A stretch of DNA of 64,000 nt from Halomonas getboli (GTDB taxonomy: Bacteria; Pseudomonadota; Gammaproteobacteria; Pseudomonadales; Halomonadaceae): NCBI RefSeq assembly GCF_023094245.1, contig NZ_JALMEW010000003.1, positions 1 through 64,000 of the forward strand, written 5' to 3'. The notes beneath the pieces were generated by a model. It did no database searches. It was not told the DNA's origin and saw only the letters and a list, made by a program, of their open reading frames with translations. This document shows, piece by piece, positions 1 to 8,312 of this stretch (position 1 is the first letter of the stretch; each line of letters begins with the position of its first letter). The position numbers were made by a program, and so were the translations under genes.

Positions 1-90
1 CCAGCAAGACGAGCTGGTTGATAGGTCGGGTGTGGAAGCGCTGCAAGGCGTTGAGCTAACCGATACTAATGGCCCGTGAGGCTTGACCAT
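1..90 (+). rRNA. rrl: 23S ribosomal RNA, 3' end (partial)
   Basis: The first 90 bases match the conserved 3' terminus of bacterial 23S rRNA, including the GAGCTAACCGATACTAAT block and the final GGCTTGACC. The gene begins before the window. The 3' boundary is set by comparison with the E. coli 23S end and is good to a few bases. Confidence 0.93.
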
Positions 91-177
91 ATAACACCCA
101 AGTGGTCTGTGGATGACACGGACGACAAGCGGATACGCGAGAGACGATCTCGTCAGCATGATTCGCATTGCCTTTTT

Positions 178-296
178 CGCCTGACGACCATAGCGTGCGG
201 GAACCACCTGATCCCTTGCCGAACTCAGCAGTGAAACCGCTCAGCGCCGATGGTAGTGTGGGAGTTCCCATGTGAGAGTAGGTCATCGTCAGGCAC
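178..296 (+). rRNA. rrf: 5S ribosomal RNA
   Basis: A complete 5S rRNA follows 23S after a spacer of about 87 bases. It has the conserved CCGAACTCAG and GCGCCGATGGTAGTG blocks, and its ends (GCCTGACGACC and GTCAGGC) pair to form helix I. No tRNA lies between 23S and 5S. The boundaries come from the E. coli gene and are good to 1-3 bases. Confidence 0.95.
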
Positions 297-305
297 TTAT
301 CCCGG

Positions 306-340
306 AAAAGCCCCGGCCTCATCAGAGGTCGGGGCTTTTC
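306..340 (+). terminator. rRNA operon terminator
   Basis: A 15-bp perfect stem (AAAAGCCCCGGCCTC paired with its complement around ATCA) ends in a short T run about 10 bases after 5S rRNA. It is the expected intrinsic terminator of the rrn operon. Confidence 0.85.
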
Positions 341-395
341 TCATTGGGGCGAGAAACGCCGGCGACGACCAGGCCTCGCGTGAAGGGATACTGAA

Positions 396-435
396 CCTCG
401 CCCCTCGCCCCTCGCCCCTCGCCCCTCGCCCCTCG
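396..435. repeat. CCCCTCG tandem repeat, period 7
   Basis: Five complete head-to-tail copies of CCCCTCG (401-435) plus a partial copy lie between the rRNA terminator and a second terminator. The tract carries no plausible gene. It is a simple low-complexity repeat. Confidence 0.9.
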
Positions 436-438
436 CTG

Positions 439-475
439 AAAAACGCCCCGTCCTCATAAGAGGGCGGGGCGTTTT
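439..475. terminator. Second, bidirectional terminator hairpin
   Basis: A 16-bp perfect stem (AAAACGCCCCGTCCTC around ATAA) has A tracts on one side and T tracts on the other. It can end rightward rrn read-through as well as the leftward VOC gene, whose stop is at 496. Confidence 0.8.
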
Positions 476-495
476 GCGTTGCTGGAACAGGGCGG

Positions 496-903
496 TCAGT
501 CGGCGGTTTCGTACAGCTCGATCGGCGTGCCGTCGGGATCGGCCAGAAAGGTGAAGCGGGCACCGGTGTATTCGTCGACGCGGATCGGCTCGGGTGCCGC
601 ACCGCGGGCCTCGAGCAGGGCGACGCAGGCGTCGAGATCGGGCGTGGCGAGCGCCAGGTGGCGCAGCCCGCAGGCCTCGGGGTAGCTCGGCCGCGGCGGC
701 GGTGAGGGGAAGGAGAACAGCTCGAGCTGAATGCCGCCCGGCAGGCGCAGGTCGAGCTTGTGGCTGTCCCGCGTCTCGCGATAGGCCTCGTTGAGGATCT
801 CGGCGTCCATCACCTCGAGGTAAAAGCGCCTGGCACGGGGATAGTCGGCGGTGATCAGCGCCACGTGGTGTACGCGGCTCAGGGGCAGTCGTGAGTCGGC
901 CAT
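496..903 (-). CDS. gloA2: VOC family (glyoxalase-like) protein, GloA2/YaeR type
   Basis: This 135-residue protein is a single vicinal-oxygen-chelate domain. It closely resembles E. coli YaeR/GloA2: an N-terminal VHHVALIT strand, then YREtRDSHKLDL, ELFSFPSPPPRPS, EACGLRHLA, and a C-terminal DPDGTPIELYE strand with the metal-ligand Glu. Family members bind a divalent metal and act on small electrophiles, but the substrate of this subgroup is not established. It is a single gene that ends at the bidirectional hairpin 439-475 and lies downstream of hisC on the same strand, with an 80-base gap. Confidence 0.88.
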   Translation of the reverse strand: MADSRLPLSRVHHVALITADYPRARRFYLEVMDAEILNEAYRETRDSHKLDLRLPGGIQLELFSFPSPPPRPSYPEACGLRHLALATPDLDACVALLEARGAAPEPIRVDEYTGARFTFLADPDGTPIELYETAD

Positions 904-982
904 ATGGGCCTCGTATGGGAGTATCGGTCCAGCGGGGGAGGGCGAGGGGCGTCGAGCGACGCCCCTGACGTTCAGTCCCGGA

Positions 983-2038
983 TCAGCGGCAGAGGTCTTC
1001 CAGTACTTCGACCAAGCTGTCCATCTCGTCTTCGGTGCCGATGGAGATGCGCAGCCAGCCGTTCAGCGCCTCGGTGTTGAAGTGGCGCACCAGCACGCCG
1101 CGCTCGCGCAGGCCGACGAACAGCTGGGCGGCATCCTGCTCGGGGTGATGCACCAACAGGAAATTGCTTTGCGACGGCAGCACCTGGAAGCCCAGGCTCT
1201 CGAGGCGCGTGCGGGTGCGCTCGCGGGTGGTGATCACCGCCTCGCGGCAGGCCTCGAAGTGCTCGCGGTCTTCCAGCGCGGCGACGCCGATGGCGCTGGC
1301 CAGGCTGTCGATCGGGTAGGAGTTGAAGGAGTCCTTGACCCGCTCGAGGCCTTCGATCAGCTCCCGCGAGCCCACCGCATAGCCGAGCCGCAGGCCGGCC
1401 AGGCTGCGTGACTTGGAGAAGGTGCCTGTGACCAGCAGGTTGGGGAAGCGCTCGATCAGCGGGATGGCGCTTTCGCCGCCGAAATCCACGTAGGCCTCGT
1501 CGACCAGCACCACCGACTCGGTGATGCGCGCGAGCAGTGCGGCGATCGCCTCCCGGCCGTGGCCGTGGCCGGTCGGCGCGTTGGGATTGGCGAAGATGGC
1601 CCCCCCGGCATCGGGGGAGAAGGCCTCGAGGTCGACGCGCCAGTCGGCGTCCAGCGGCAGGGTGCGGCGCTCCACGTCGTAGAGCCGGCAGTACACCGGA
1701 TAGAAGCTGTAGGTGATGGCCGGCATCTCCAGCGGACGGCCGTTGGCGAAGAAGGCCTGGAAGGCCAGGGCCAGCACCTCATCGGAGCCGTTGCCGACGA
1801 ACACCTGCTCGACCTCGACGCCGAACTCCCGGGCCAGCGCCTCGCGCAGGCCGTGCGACTCGGGATCGGGATAGCGGCGCAAATGGTCGGCTGGAAACTC
1901 CCGCAGCACCGCCTCGACGCCCGGCGCCGGCGGATAGGGGTTCTCGTTGGTGTTCAGCTTGATCAGGCGTTCGCGCGGCTGCTCGCCGGGGACGTAGGGC
2001 GTCAGCTCGCGGACCTTGGGGCTCCAGAACTTGCTCAT
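983..2038 (-). CDS. hisC: Histidinol-phosphate aminotransferase
   Basis: This 351-residue fold-type I PLP aminotransferase converts imidazole-acetol phosphate plus glutamate to histidinol phosphate. It has the HisC signature LNTNENPYPP near the N-terminus, a conserved Asn-Pro-Asn-Ala-Pro-Thr-Gly loop, and the PLP lysine in TFSKSRSLAG followed by LRLGY. The start at 2038 (MSKFWSPKVRELTPYV) matches usual HisC N-termini. In-frame ATGs at 2044, 2071 and 2098 would only add non-conserved residues, so the exact start is uncertain. It lies well away from hisBHAF at 8.3-11.2 kb, and the cell could carry a second HisC. Confidence 0.93.
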   Translation of the reverse strand: MSKFWSPKVRELTPYVPGEQPRERLIKLNTNENPYPPAPGVEAVLREFPADHLRRYPDPESHGLREALAREFGVEVEQVFVGNGSDEVLALAFQAFFANGRPLEMPAITYSFYPVYCRLYDVERRTLPLDADWRVDLEAFSPDAGGAIFANPNAPTGHGHGREAIAALLARITESVVLVDEAYVDFGGESAIPLIERFPNLLVTGTFSKSRSLAGLRLGYAVGSRELIEGLERVKDSFNSYPIDSLASAIGVAALEDREHFEACREAVITTRERTRTRLESLGFQVLPSQSNFLLVHHPEQDAAQLFVGLRERGVLVRHFNTEALNGWLRISIGTEDEMDSLVEVLEDLCR

Positions 2039-2236
2039 CTTCATGTCTCGGATCGTGGGCAATCCGGTCATGGTCGCCCGGGCGCGGCGCCCGCGCAAGC
2101 CAGCCCTCCCGCCGGGGTGGCGGGCGGGGAGGGAACCCGATGGCGTTCGGGCTGTCCGCTGTTCTCACGAGAGGTTATGCTGTGAGTCAGGCTGCCGTGT
2201 AAGGCGGCGTCATGCCCATTGGTTAGGAGGACGAAT

Positions 2237-2686
2237 ATGCAAATCAGGACGTTGCTGGCCGGTTCCGCGATGCTTGCCCTGCTGGCAGGCTGTGCGGGCG
2301 GTCCCGGCGGGCAGGGCACCGAGCCCGGAATGGAAGCGACCCAGAGCACCTACCAGGGCACGCTGCCCTGCCGTAACTGCGAAGGGATCGATCTGAACGT
2401 GACCATGATGGGCGATGCCCAGAGCCCGGCCGCGGATCGCACCTTCGATCTGCAGGCCTCCTATCGTGGCCACCCGCAGAATCCGCCGGACGAGAACTAC
2501 GAGGGTAGCTGGCAGCTGCTCGACGGCACCGCGGACAACCCCGATGCCACCGTCTACGAGCTGACGCCCCAGGGCGAGGGTCAGACCTACTACTTCCTGC
2601 GCCTCGACCCGCAGACCCTGGAGCTGATCGACCCTCAGCGTCGCCGCTTCCAGAACAACGAGATGCTGCGTCTGAAGCGCCTCTGA
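2237..2686 (+). CDS. NlpE N-terminal domain-like lipoprotein
   Basis: This 149-residue exported lipoprotein has the signal MQIRTLLAGSAMLALLAGC, with a lipobox LAGC. The mature part starts a NlpE_N-like domain with TYQGTLPCRNCEGIDLNVTM, holding the CxxC pair typical of copper-stress/envelope-sensor NlpE proteins. A Thr-Val-Tyr-Glu-Leu strand and a C-terminal LKRL follow. The start is fixed by a strong AGGAGG eight bases upstream; a TTG at 2219 lacks one. It is shorter than E. coli NlpE and lacks the C-terminal OB domain. The role is inferred to be in the outer membrane or envelope and is unproven. Confidence 0.82.
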   Translation: MQIRTLLAGSAMLALLAGCAGGPGGQGTEPGMEATQSTYQGTLPCRNCEGIDLNVTMMGDAQSPAADRTFDLQASYRGHPQNPPDENYEGSWQLLDGTADNPDATVYELTPQGEGQTYYFLRLDPQTLELIDPQRRRFQNNEMLRLKRL

Positions 2687-2784
2687 GGCGGTCGGTCACG
2701 TAGCAGCGAGGGGCGGCCGACGGGTCGCCCCTCGTCGTTGGGTTCTCGGGCTCGCCATTCACCGCAACCGTCGTCGGACCTCCC

Positions 2785-4167
2785 ATGGCCAAAGCGAAAA
2801 GCGCCTTCGTCTGCACCGAATGCGGTGCCGAATACAGCAAGTGGCAGGGGCAGTGCACCAGCTGCCGCGAGTGGAACACCCTGAGCGAGATCCGGCTGTC
2901 GGCCGCCCGGCCCGGTGCGGGCAGCGGCGGCGGAGGCTCTGCGGCGCGGGGCGGCTATGCCGGGGCGATCTCCCGCGAGGTGATCGATCTTGCCAACGTC
3001 GATCTCAGCGAGGTGCCGCGGCTGTCCTCGACCTTCGAGGAGTTCGACCGGGTGCTGGGCGGAGGCCTGGTGCCGGGCTCGGCGGTGCTGCTGGGCGGTC
3101 ATCCCGGCGCCGGCAAGTCGACCCTGCTGCTGCAGACCGCCTGCAAGCTGGCCCAGCAGCGCAAGGTGCTCTACGTCACCGGCGAGGAATCGCTGTCCCA
3201 GGTGGCGATGCGCGCCCATCGCCTGCAGCTTCCCACCCAGGGCCTGCAGATGCTGGCCGAGACCAGCATCGAGACCATCCTCGGCGTGGCCGAGCGCGAA
3301 CGCCCCGAGATCCTGATCATCGACTCGATCCAGACCACCCACCTCGAGGATATCTCCTCGGCGCCGGGCGGCGTGGCCCAGGTGCGCGAGTCCGCCGCGG
3401 CGCTGACGCGCTTCGCCAAGCAGTCCAGCACCGTGCTGCTGCTGGTCGGCCACGTCACCAAGGACGGCACCCTGGCCGGCCCCAAGGTGCTCGAGCACAT
3501 GATCGACGCCTCGCTGCTGCTCGAGGGCGGGGCCGACTCGCGCTTCCGCACCCTGCGCGGGCAGAAGAATCGCTTCGGTGCGGTCAACGAGCTCGGCGTG
3601 TTCGCCATGCTCGAGCACGGCCTCAAGGAGGTGAAGAACCCCAGCGCCATCTTCCTGTCGCGCACCGAGGAGCAGGCGCCGGGCAGCCTGGTGATGGTGG
3701 TCTGGGAGGGCACCCGGCCGATCCTGATCGAGGTGCAGGCGCTGCTCGACGACTCGGCGCTCGGCAACCCGCGACGGGTGGCGGTGGGCGTCGATCAGAA
3801 CCGCCTGTCGATGCTGTTGGCGGTGCTGCATCGCCACGGCGGGCTGTTCACCGGCGATCAGGACGTGTTCCTCAACGTGGTCGGCGGGGTCAAGGTGCTC
3901 GAGACCAGCGCCGACCTGGCGGTGCTGCTGGCGGTGGTATCGAGCCTGCAGAGCCGGCCGCTGCCGCGCGAGCTGGTGGTGTTCGGCGAGGTCGGCCTGT
4001 CCGGCGAGATCCGCCCGGTGCCGAGCGGCCAGGAGCGCATCGTCGAGGCCGCCAAACACGGCTTCCGGCGCGCCATCGTGCCGCGCGCCAACGCGCCCAA
4101 GCATTCGCCCGAGGGCATGGAGGTCGTCGCCGTGGACAAGCTGGCCGATGCGCTGGAGGCGCTGTAG
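2785..4167 (+). CDS. radA: DNA repair protein RadA (Sms)
   Basis: This 460-residue RecA-like branch-migration ATPase acts in recombination intermediates. The N-terminal zinc finger is C10-x2-C13...C24-x2-C27. Walker A (GGHPGAGKST) is near residue 105, followed by IIDSIQT (Walker B). The RadA-specific KNRFG motif is near residue 261. The C-terminal part is a Lon-protease-like domain. Length and order match the family. The gene stands alone between a lipoprotein gene and selD, with 98 bases upstream. Confidence 0.97.
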   Translation: MAKAKSAFVCTECGAEYSKWQGQCTSCREWNTLSEIRLSAARPGAGSGGGGSAARGGYAGAISREVIDLANVDLSEVPRLSSTFEEFDRVLGGGLVPGSAVLLGGHPGAGKSTLLLQTACKLAQQRKVLYVTGEESLSQVAMRAHRLQLPTQGLQMLAETSIETILGVAERERPEILIIDSIQTTHLEDISSAPGGVAQVRESAAALTRFAKQSSTVLLLVGHVTKDGTLAGPKVLEHMIDASLLLEGGADSRFRTLRGQKNRFGAVNELGVFAMLEHGLKEVKNPSAIFLSRTEEQAPGSLVMVVWEGTRPILIEVQALLDDSALGNPRRVAVGVDQNRLSMLLAVLHRHGGLFTGDQDVFLNVVGGVKVLETSADLAVLLAVVSSLQSRPLPRELVVFGEVGLSGEIRPVPSGQERIVEAAKHGFRRAIVPRANAPKHSPEGMEVVAVDKLADALEAL

Positions 4168-4259
4168 GCGGCGAGTCCGCAAGCGTGAAATCGCCGTCCA
4201 GCGACGGAGCGGGGGCGCTGTGTTGTAGAATGCCGGGAAACGACGCCAAGGAGACCGTG

Positions 4260-5297
4260 ATGAGTGCCATCCGTCTGACGCAGTACAGCCACGGCGCCGG
4301 CTGTGGCTGCAAGATCGCCCCCGACGTCCTCGACGGGATCCTGGCCAAGGCCGGGCCGGGCGCCAGCCACTCGCGGCTGATCGTCGGCAACCAGGGGCGC
4401 GAGGACGCCGCCGTCTACGATCTGGGCGACGGCCGCGGCATGATCGCCACCACCGACTTCTTCATGCCGATCGTCGACGACCCCTTCGACTTCGGCCGCA
4501 TCGCCGCCACCAACGCCATCAGCGACGTCTACGCCATGGGCGGCACGCCGATCATGGCGCTGGGCATCCTCGGCTGGCCGCTCGACAAGCTCGGCGCCGA
4601 CATCGCCGGCGACGTGGTCGGCGGCGCCCAGGCGGTGTGCCGCGAGCTGGGCCTGGCGCTGGCCGGCGGCCACTCCATCGATGCCCCGGAGCCGATCTTC
4701 GGCCTCTCGGTCAACGGCCTGGTCGACCTCGAGCTCCTCAAGCTCAACAAGGGCGCCCAGGTGGGCGACCTGCTGTACCTCACCAAGCCGCTTGGCGTGG
4801 GGCTTTTGACCACCGCCGAGAAGAAGGGCCTGATCCAGCCCGGCCATCAGGGCCTGGCGCGGCGCACCATGCTCGAGACCAACCGCATCGGCGCCGAGCT
4901 GGCAAAGATTCCCGGCGTGCATGCCATGACCGACGTCACCGGTTTCGGCCTGGCCGGCCACCTCAGCGAGGTTTGCGAGGCCAGCGGCGTGGCCGCGCGC
5001 ATCGACTTCCGCCGCCTGCCGCGCCTCGCCGAGGCCGAGTCCTACCGGCGCCAGGGCGCGGTCCCCGGCGGCACCCTGCGCAACCGCGACGCCCTCGGCA
5101 AGGCGCTGCCGGCCATGGACGATGCCCACTGGCAGTGGCTGTGCGACCCGCAGACCTCCGGGGGCCTGCTGCTGTCGGTGCACCCGTCCTGGGAGGACGA
5201 CGTCGAGCGCGTGGGCCGGCAGTACGGCCTCGAGCTCGAGCCGTTCGGCGAGGTGATCGCCGCGCGCGGCGAGGCGCGTCTCGAGGTGAAGGGATGA
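4260..5297 (+). CDS. selD: Selenide, water dikinase (selenophosphate synthase)
   Basis: This 345-residue protein makes selenophosphate from selenide and ATP. The N-terminal catalytic stretch reads HGAGCGCK; C15 and K18 correspond to E. coli C17 and K20, so the active-site residue is encoded as Cys, not selenocysteine. DTTDFFMPIVDDPFDFG-like metal-binding acids, GGHSID and GFGLAGHL follow. The reading frame is open far upstream, but similarity to SelD begins exactly at this ATG, preceded by AAGGAGACCGTG. The stop overlaps the selU start (ATGA), so the two genes are translationally coupled. Confidence 0.97.
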   Translation: MSAIRLTQYSHGAGCGCKIAPDVLDGILAKAGPGASHSRLIVGNQGREDAAVYDLGDGRGMIATTDFFMPIVDDPFDFGRIAATNAISDVYAMGGTPIMALGILGWPLDKLGADIAGDVVGGAQAVCRELGLALAGGHSIDAPEPIFGLSVNGLVDLELLKLNKGAQVGDLLYLTKPLGVGLLTTAEKKGLIQPGHQGLARRTMLETNRIGAELAKIPGVHAMTDVTGFGLAGHLSEVCEASGVAARIDFRRLPRLAEAESYRRQGAVPGGTLRNRDALGKALPAMDDAHWQWLCDPQTSGGLLLSVHPSWEDDVERVGRQYGLELEPFGEVIAARGEARLEVKG

Positions 5298-6418
5298 GTC
5301 TTCCGCTGGTCGAGCCGGACCTCGCGCTGCTGCGCGAGAGGCGAACGCTGATCGACGTGCGTGCCCCGGTGGAGTTCGCCCAGGGCGCGCTGCCCGGGGC
5401 GATCAATCTGCCGCTGATGGACGACGAGGAGCGCCATCTGGTCGGCATCGCCTACAAGGAGCAGGGCCAGCAGGCCGCCATCGAACTGGGCGAGCGCCTG
5501 GTCGGCGGCGGCATCAAGGCCGCCCGGCTCGACGCCTGGCGTCGCGAGCTGGAGGCCCATCCCGATGCGATCATCTACTGCTTCCGCGGTGGGCTGCGCT
5601 CCCAGGTCGCCCAGCAGTGGCTGGTCGAGGCCGGCATCACCCGGCCGCGCATCCGCGGCGGCTGGAAGGCCATGCGCCAAGCGCTGTGCGCGCACATCGA
5701 TGCCGCCGCCGAAAGGCCGATGCTGGTGGTGGGCGGGCTGACCGGCTGCGCCAAGACCTCGCTGATCACCGCCCTGGACCAGGGCCTGGACTTGGAGGGC
5801 TGCGCGCGCCACAAGGGCTCGGCCTTCGGCCGCCACCCGCTGCCGGCGCCGTCGCAGATCGACTTCGAACACGCCATGGGGCTGCGGTTGCTGGCGCTGC
5901 CGGGGCCGCTGGTGCTGGAAGACGAGTCGCGCCATATCGGTTCGGCCAACGTGCCGCTGACCTTCTGGCGCGGCATGGAGGCCGCCCCGCGGATTCGCGT
6001 CGAGATGCCGCTGGACTGGCGCCTGGCGCAGATCCACAAGGACTACATCGACGACCTGTGGGCGGTCTATCGTCAGCAGTTCGGCGACTGGCTGGGCTGG
6101 ACGCTGATGCGCAAGCAGCTTTCAGGTGCGCTCGGCCGGCTCAAAAAACGCCTCGGCGGCGCCCGGCTGGCGCGACTGCAGCGCTTGCAGGAGCTGGCCT
6201 TCCGCGAGCACGAGCGCGGCAATCGTCAGGCCCACGAGGCCTGGCTGGCGCCGCTGCTCACCGAGTACTACGACCCCATGTACCGCTACCAGCTGGAGAA
6301 GCACGACGACCAGCGCTTCCTCCACGTGGGCGACTGGGACAGCTGCCTGGCCTTCGCCCGCGACTGGGTCGCCGAGGCCGAGGCCCAGCACCGGCCGAGC
6401 GCGACCGTCTCGGCCTGA
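5294..6418 (+). CDS. selU: tRNA 2-selenouridine synthase
   Basis: This 374-residue two-domain enzyme (also named MnmH) replaces the sulfur of mnm5s2U34 with selenium through a geranylated intermediate. The N-terminal rhodanese domain carries the active-site C96 in YCFRGGLRSQ. The C-terminal P-loop domain has GLTGCAKTSL near residues 149-157. The start overlaps the selD stop by ATGA, so substrate supply (SelD) and use (SelU) are made together. No selA or selB is visible here, so the sequence shown only proves the tRNA-modification branch of selenium metabolism. Confidence 0.96.
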   Translation: MSLPLVEPDLALLRERRTLIDVRAPVEFAQGALPGAINLPLMDDEERHLVGIAYKEQGQQAAIELGERLVGGGIKAARLDAWRRELEAHPDAIIYCFRGGLRSQVAQQWLVEAGITRPRIRGGWKAMRQALCAHIDAAAERPMLVVGGLTGCAKTSLITALDQGLDLEGCARHKGSAFGRHPLPAPSQIDFEHAMGLRLLALPGPLVLEDESRHIGSANVPLTFWRGMEAAPRIRVEMPLDWRLAQIHKDYIDDLWAVYRQQFGDWLGWTLMRKQLSGALGRLKKRLGGARLARLQRLQELAFREHERGNRQAHEAWLAPLLTEYYDPMYRYQLEKHDDQRFLHVGDWDSCLAFARDWVAEAEAQHRPSATVSA

Positions 6419-6433
6419 ACACGGGGACGAGCC

Positions 6434-7123
6434 TCAGCTTGCCGTCGCGTGTTTCGCCCACTGGCTCAGCACCCGGTCGAGCAGCGGCGCCATGCGGTCG
6501 AAGCGCCGCGCATCGTCGAGCATCGCCTCGCGGTCCTGGCGGTAGGGGCTGTCGGCGTCGCCCTCGGGGCGCGGCAGGTGGTCGAGCATGGCGGTGACGC
6601 TCTCCGCGGTGGCCTCCAGGTGGCAGAGCATTCCGACCACCCGGCCGGCGTCCCAGGCGAAGCCCTGCAGCGGGCTCGCCGGAGTGCCGCCCAGCGGCAG
6701 GGCGTCGTCCGGCAGGGCGAAGATCTCGCGGTGCCAGGTGAAGGCCTCGAAGCGTTCCGGCAGGTCGAACGGGCTGGTCGGCGCCAGGGTGACGGGCTGC
6801 CAGCCGGTCTCGGCCAGGGTGCCGCGGGACACCGGCGCGCCCAGTGCCTCGGCGATGCGCCGGGCGCCGTGGCCGATGCCGAGCAGCGGCCGCCGGCCGT
6901 CGAGCAGGCGCTCGATCAGCTTGCGCTCGCCGCGGGCCCAGTCGGTCTCCGGCTCGCCCTCGGGAGCGTCGAGCACGATCAGCGCCTCGACGTCGCCGGC
7001 GCGCGGCGGCAGCTCGCCCTCGTCGAGGTGGAAGACCGTGTGGCTGTGCCCCATGCTGTCGAGCCAGTCGCCGAGACGGGCGGGCCCCAGATGGGGGCTG
7101 TGCTGGAGCAGGTGGACGTGCAT
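6434..7123 (-). CDS. Class I glutamine amidotransferase-like protein lacking the nucleophile Cys
   Basis: This 229-residue protein has the class I (triad) GATase fold seen in YfeJ/GuaA-like proteins. The nucleophile elbow, normally G-I-C-x-G, reads GIGHGARRIAEALG, so the catalytic Cys is replaced by Gly. The other landmarks persist: FTWHREIFALP and a His-Leu-Glu in GMLCHLEATAE. Amidase activity is therefore not expected by the usual mechanism. The start at 7123 has GAGGT seven bases upstream; an ATG at 7153 lacks a Shine-Dalgarno site. It converges on selU with a 15-base gap and is divergent from the atl gene. Confidence 0.8.
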   Translation of the reverse strand: MHVHLLQHSPHLGPARLGDWLDSMGHSHTVFHLDEGELPPRAGDVEALIVLDAPEGEPETDWARGERKLIERLLDGRRPLLGIGHGARRIAEALGAPVSRGTLAETGWQPVTLAPTSPFDLPERFEAFTWHREIFALPDDALPLGGTPASPLQGFAWDAGRVVGMLCHLEATAESVTAMLDHLPRPEGDADSPYRQDREAMLDDARRFDRMAPLLDRVLSQWAKHATAS

Positions 7124-7173
7124 TCGGGCGACCTCGCCGATATCGGAAAACATGAAGAGGACAGGCAGGTTAC

Positions 7174-7467
7174 ATGAACGCGGCCCTCAAGGAACAGATA
7201 CTCACGGTGATGGCCGAGATCCCCCCGGGGCGGGTCACCACCTACGGGCGCATCGCCGCCATGACCGAGGGCGGCACGCCCCGGCTGGTAGCCCGGGCAC
7301 TGCGCGAGCTGCCGTCCGGCCACGGCCTGCCGTGGTTCCGGGTGATCACCGCCTCGCGCAAGCTGGCCGACCATCCCGGCGCCGACGAGCAGCGCCGGCG
7401 GCTGATCGACGAGGGCGTGGCGTTCGATGTGCGGGGAAAGGTATCGCCGGAGCGCATGTGGCCCTGA
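7174..7467 (+). CDS. atl: Alkyltransferase-like protein (Atl/YbaZ family)
   Basis: This 97-residue MGMT-family DNA-binding domain has the conserved PPGRVTTYGRIA (nucleotide-flipping Tyr24) and PRLVARAL helix. The methyl-acceptor motif PCHRV of true alkyltransferases is PWFRV here (W54, F55), so it cannot accept alkyl groups. By analogy with Atl1/YbaZ it would bind O6-alkylguanine and hand it to nucleotide excision repair. GGCAGG lies upstream of the ATG. It is divergent from the amidotransferase-like gene, so their promoters share about 50 bases. Confidence 0.9.
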   Translation: MNAALKEQILTVMAEIPPGRVTTYGRIAAMTEGGTPRLVARALRELPSGHGLPWFRVITASRKLADHPGADEQRRRLIDEGVAFDVRGKVSPERMWP

Positions 7468-7651
7468 GCCTCGATACCACGCCGCTTATTCGGCGACAGG
7501 CCCCGAAGTGTCGGACCATCGGGGAGGCGCTGTGAACCCATCCCTGGGCGCTACCGACGCCATCCCTGGCGTAGGACCTCCCCTCTGGCCTGCCTCCGAT
7601 GCGCCGTCCCATCTATCAATGACTCGAACAACAGGGTCTCAAGGAGCATCC

Positions 7652-8233
7652 ATGAGCGGTTTCTTTCAGCGCCTGCAGCGGCTCGAACCGCGCCGTCAGC
7701 AGGCCTTCATGGCGGCGCTGTGCGAGCGACTGCTGCCGAACTACGCCTTCTACGCCGAGGCCACCGGCCACGGCGATCCCAAGGCGCTGCGGGTCGTGCT
7801 TGATCTGGTCTGGGAGCGGCTGGCGGTCAAGGACGCGCGCATCGACTTCGATCGCCAGGCCGAGAAGCTGGCCGAGCTGGAGCCGCCGGCCGAGGACGAC
7901 AGCTTCGGCGCTCGTCGCGCGCTGGAGGCGGTGGTGGCGATCTCGTCGCTGCTCGACACCCTGCGCGGCGACTCGCCGGAGGCGGTGCTGGAGGTGAGTC
8001 GCACATCACGTGGGGGCGTCAGGGCCTTTATCGAGCTGACCGAGGGCGAGGAGGACGGCGAACGCCTCGCCGCCATCGTGCGCGAGCATCCGCTGATGGA
8101 AGACGAGAACGGCTTCCAGGATGCGGTGCTCGAGGCGGTGGAAGGCGAACTGGGCCGCGACGGCCTCAAGGCGCTGCGCCGGCTGGGCCGCAACGAGGGC
8201 GTCAGTAACCTGGGGCTCGGCGGCGAGGAATAG
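7652..8233 (+). CDS. yjaG: DUF416 protein, YjaG family
   Basis: This 193-residue protein resembles E. coli YjaG: an N-terminal RLERL-like segment, then FMAALCERLLPNYAFY, LDLVWERLAVKDA..DFD, and a C-terminal E-x-GVSNLG. The function is unknown. The protein is predicted to be soluble and all-alpha. The start is fixed by AAGGAG seven bases before the ATG; the frame is open upstream but without family similarity. It ends at a strong hairpin shared with the convergent hisF. Confidence 0.9.
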   Translation: MSGFFQRLQRLEPRRQQAFMAALCERLLPNYAFYAEATGHGDPKALRVVLDLVWERLAVKDARIDFDRQAEKLAELEPPAEDDSFGARRALEAVVAISSLLDTLRGDSPEAVLEVSRTSRGGVRAFIELTEGEEDGERLAAIVREHPLMEDENGFQDAVLEAVEGELGRDGLKALRRLGRNEGVSNLGLGGEE

Positions 8234-8258
8234 TCGCCCGCGCGCCGGCCACAACGGC

Positions 8259-8286
8259 GAAGGGCCCGCCAAATGGCGGGCCCTTC
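8259..8286. terminator. Bidirectional hairpin between yjaG and hisF
   Basis: A 12-bp perfect stem (GAAGGGCCCGCC around AAAT) lies between two convergent genes. The T-tract is short, so termination strength is uncertain. Confidence 0.65.
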
Positions 8287-8312
8287 GTGTGAGGCGGGCG
8301 GTAGGTGAGGCG

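Noticed and set aside
396-435. CRISPR array
   Set aside because: The repeat unit is 7 bases with no spacers. No CRISPR repeats or cas genes appear anywhere in the window.
2820-4259. Long open frame joined to selD, running through radA in another frame
   Set aside because: The upstream part is Arg/Gly-rich shadow sequence. SelD similarity begins exactly at the ATG at 4260, which has its own ribosome binding site.
4302-4316. Possible selenocysteine codon in selD
   Set aside because: The active-site codons read TGT-GGC-TGC, so the residue is Cys; there is no TGA in frame.
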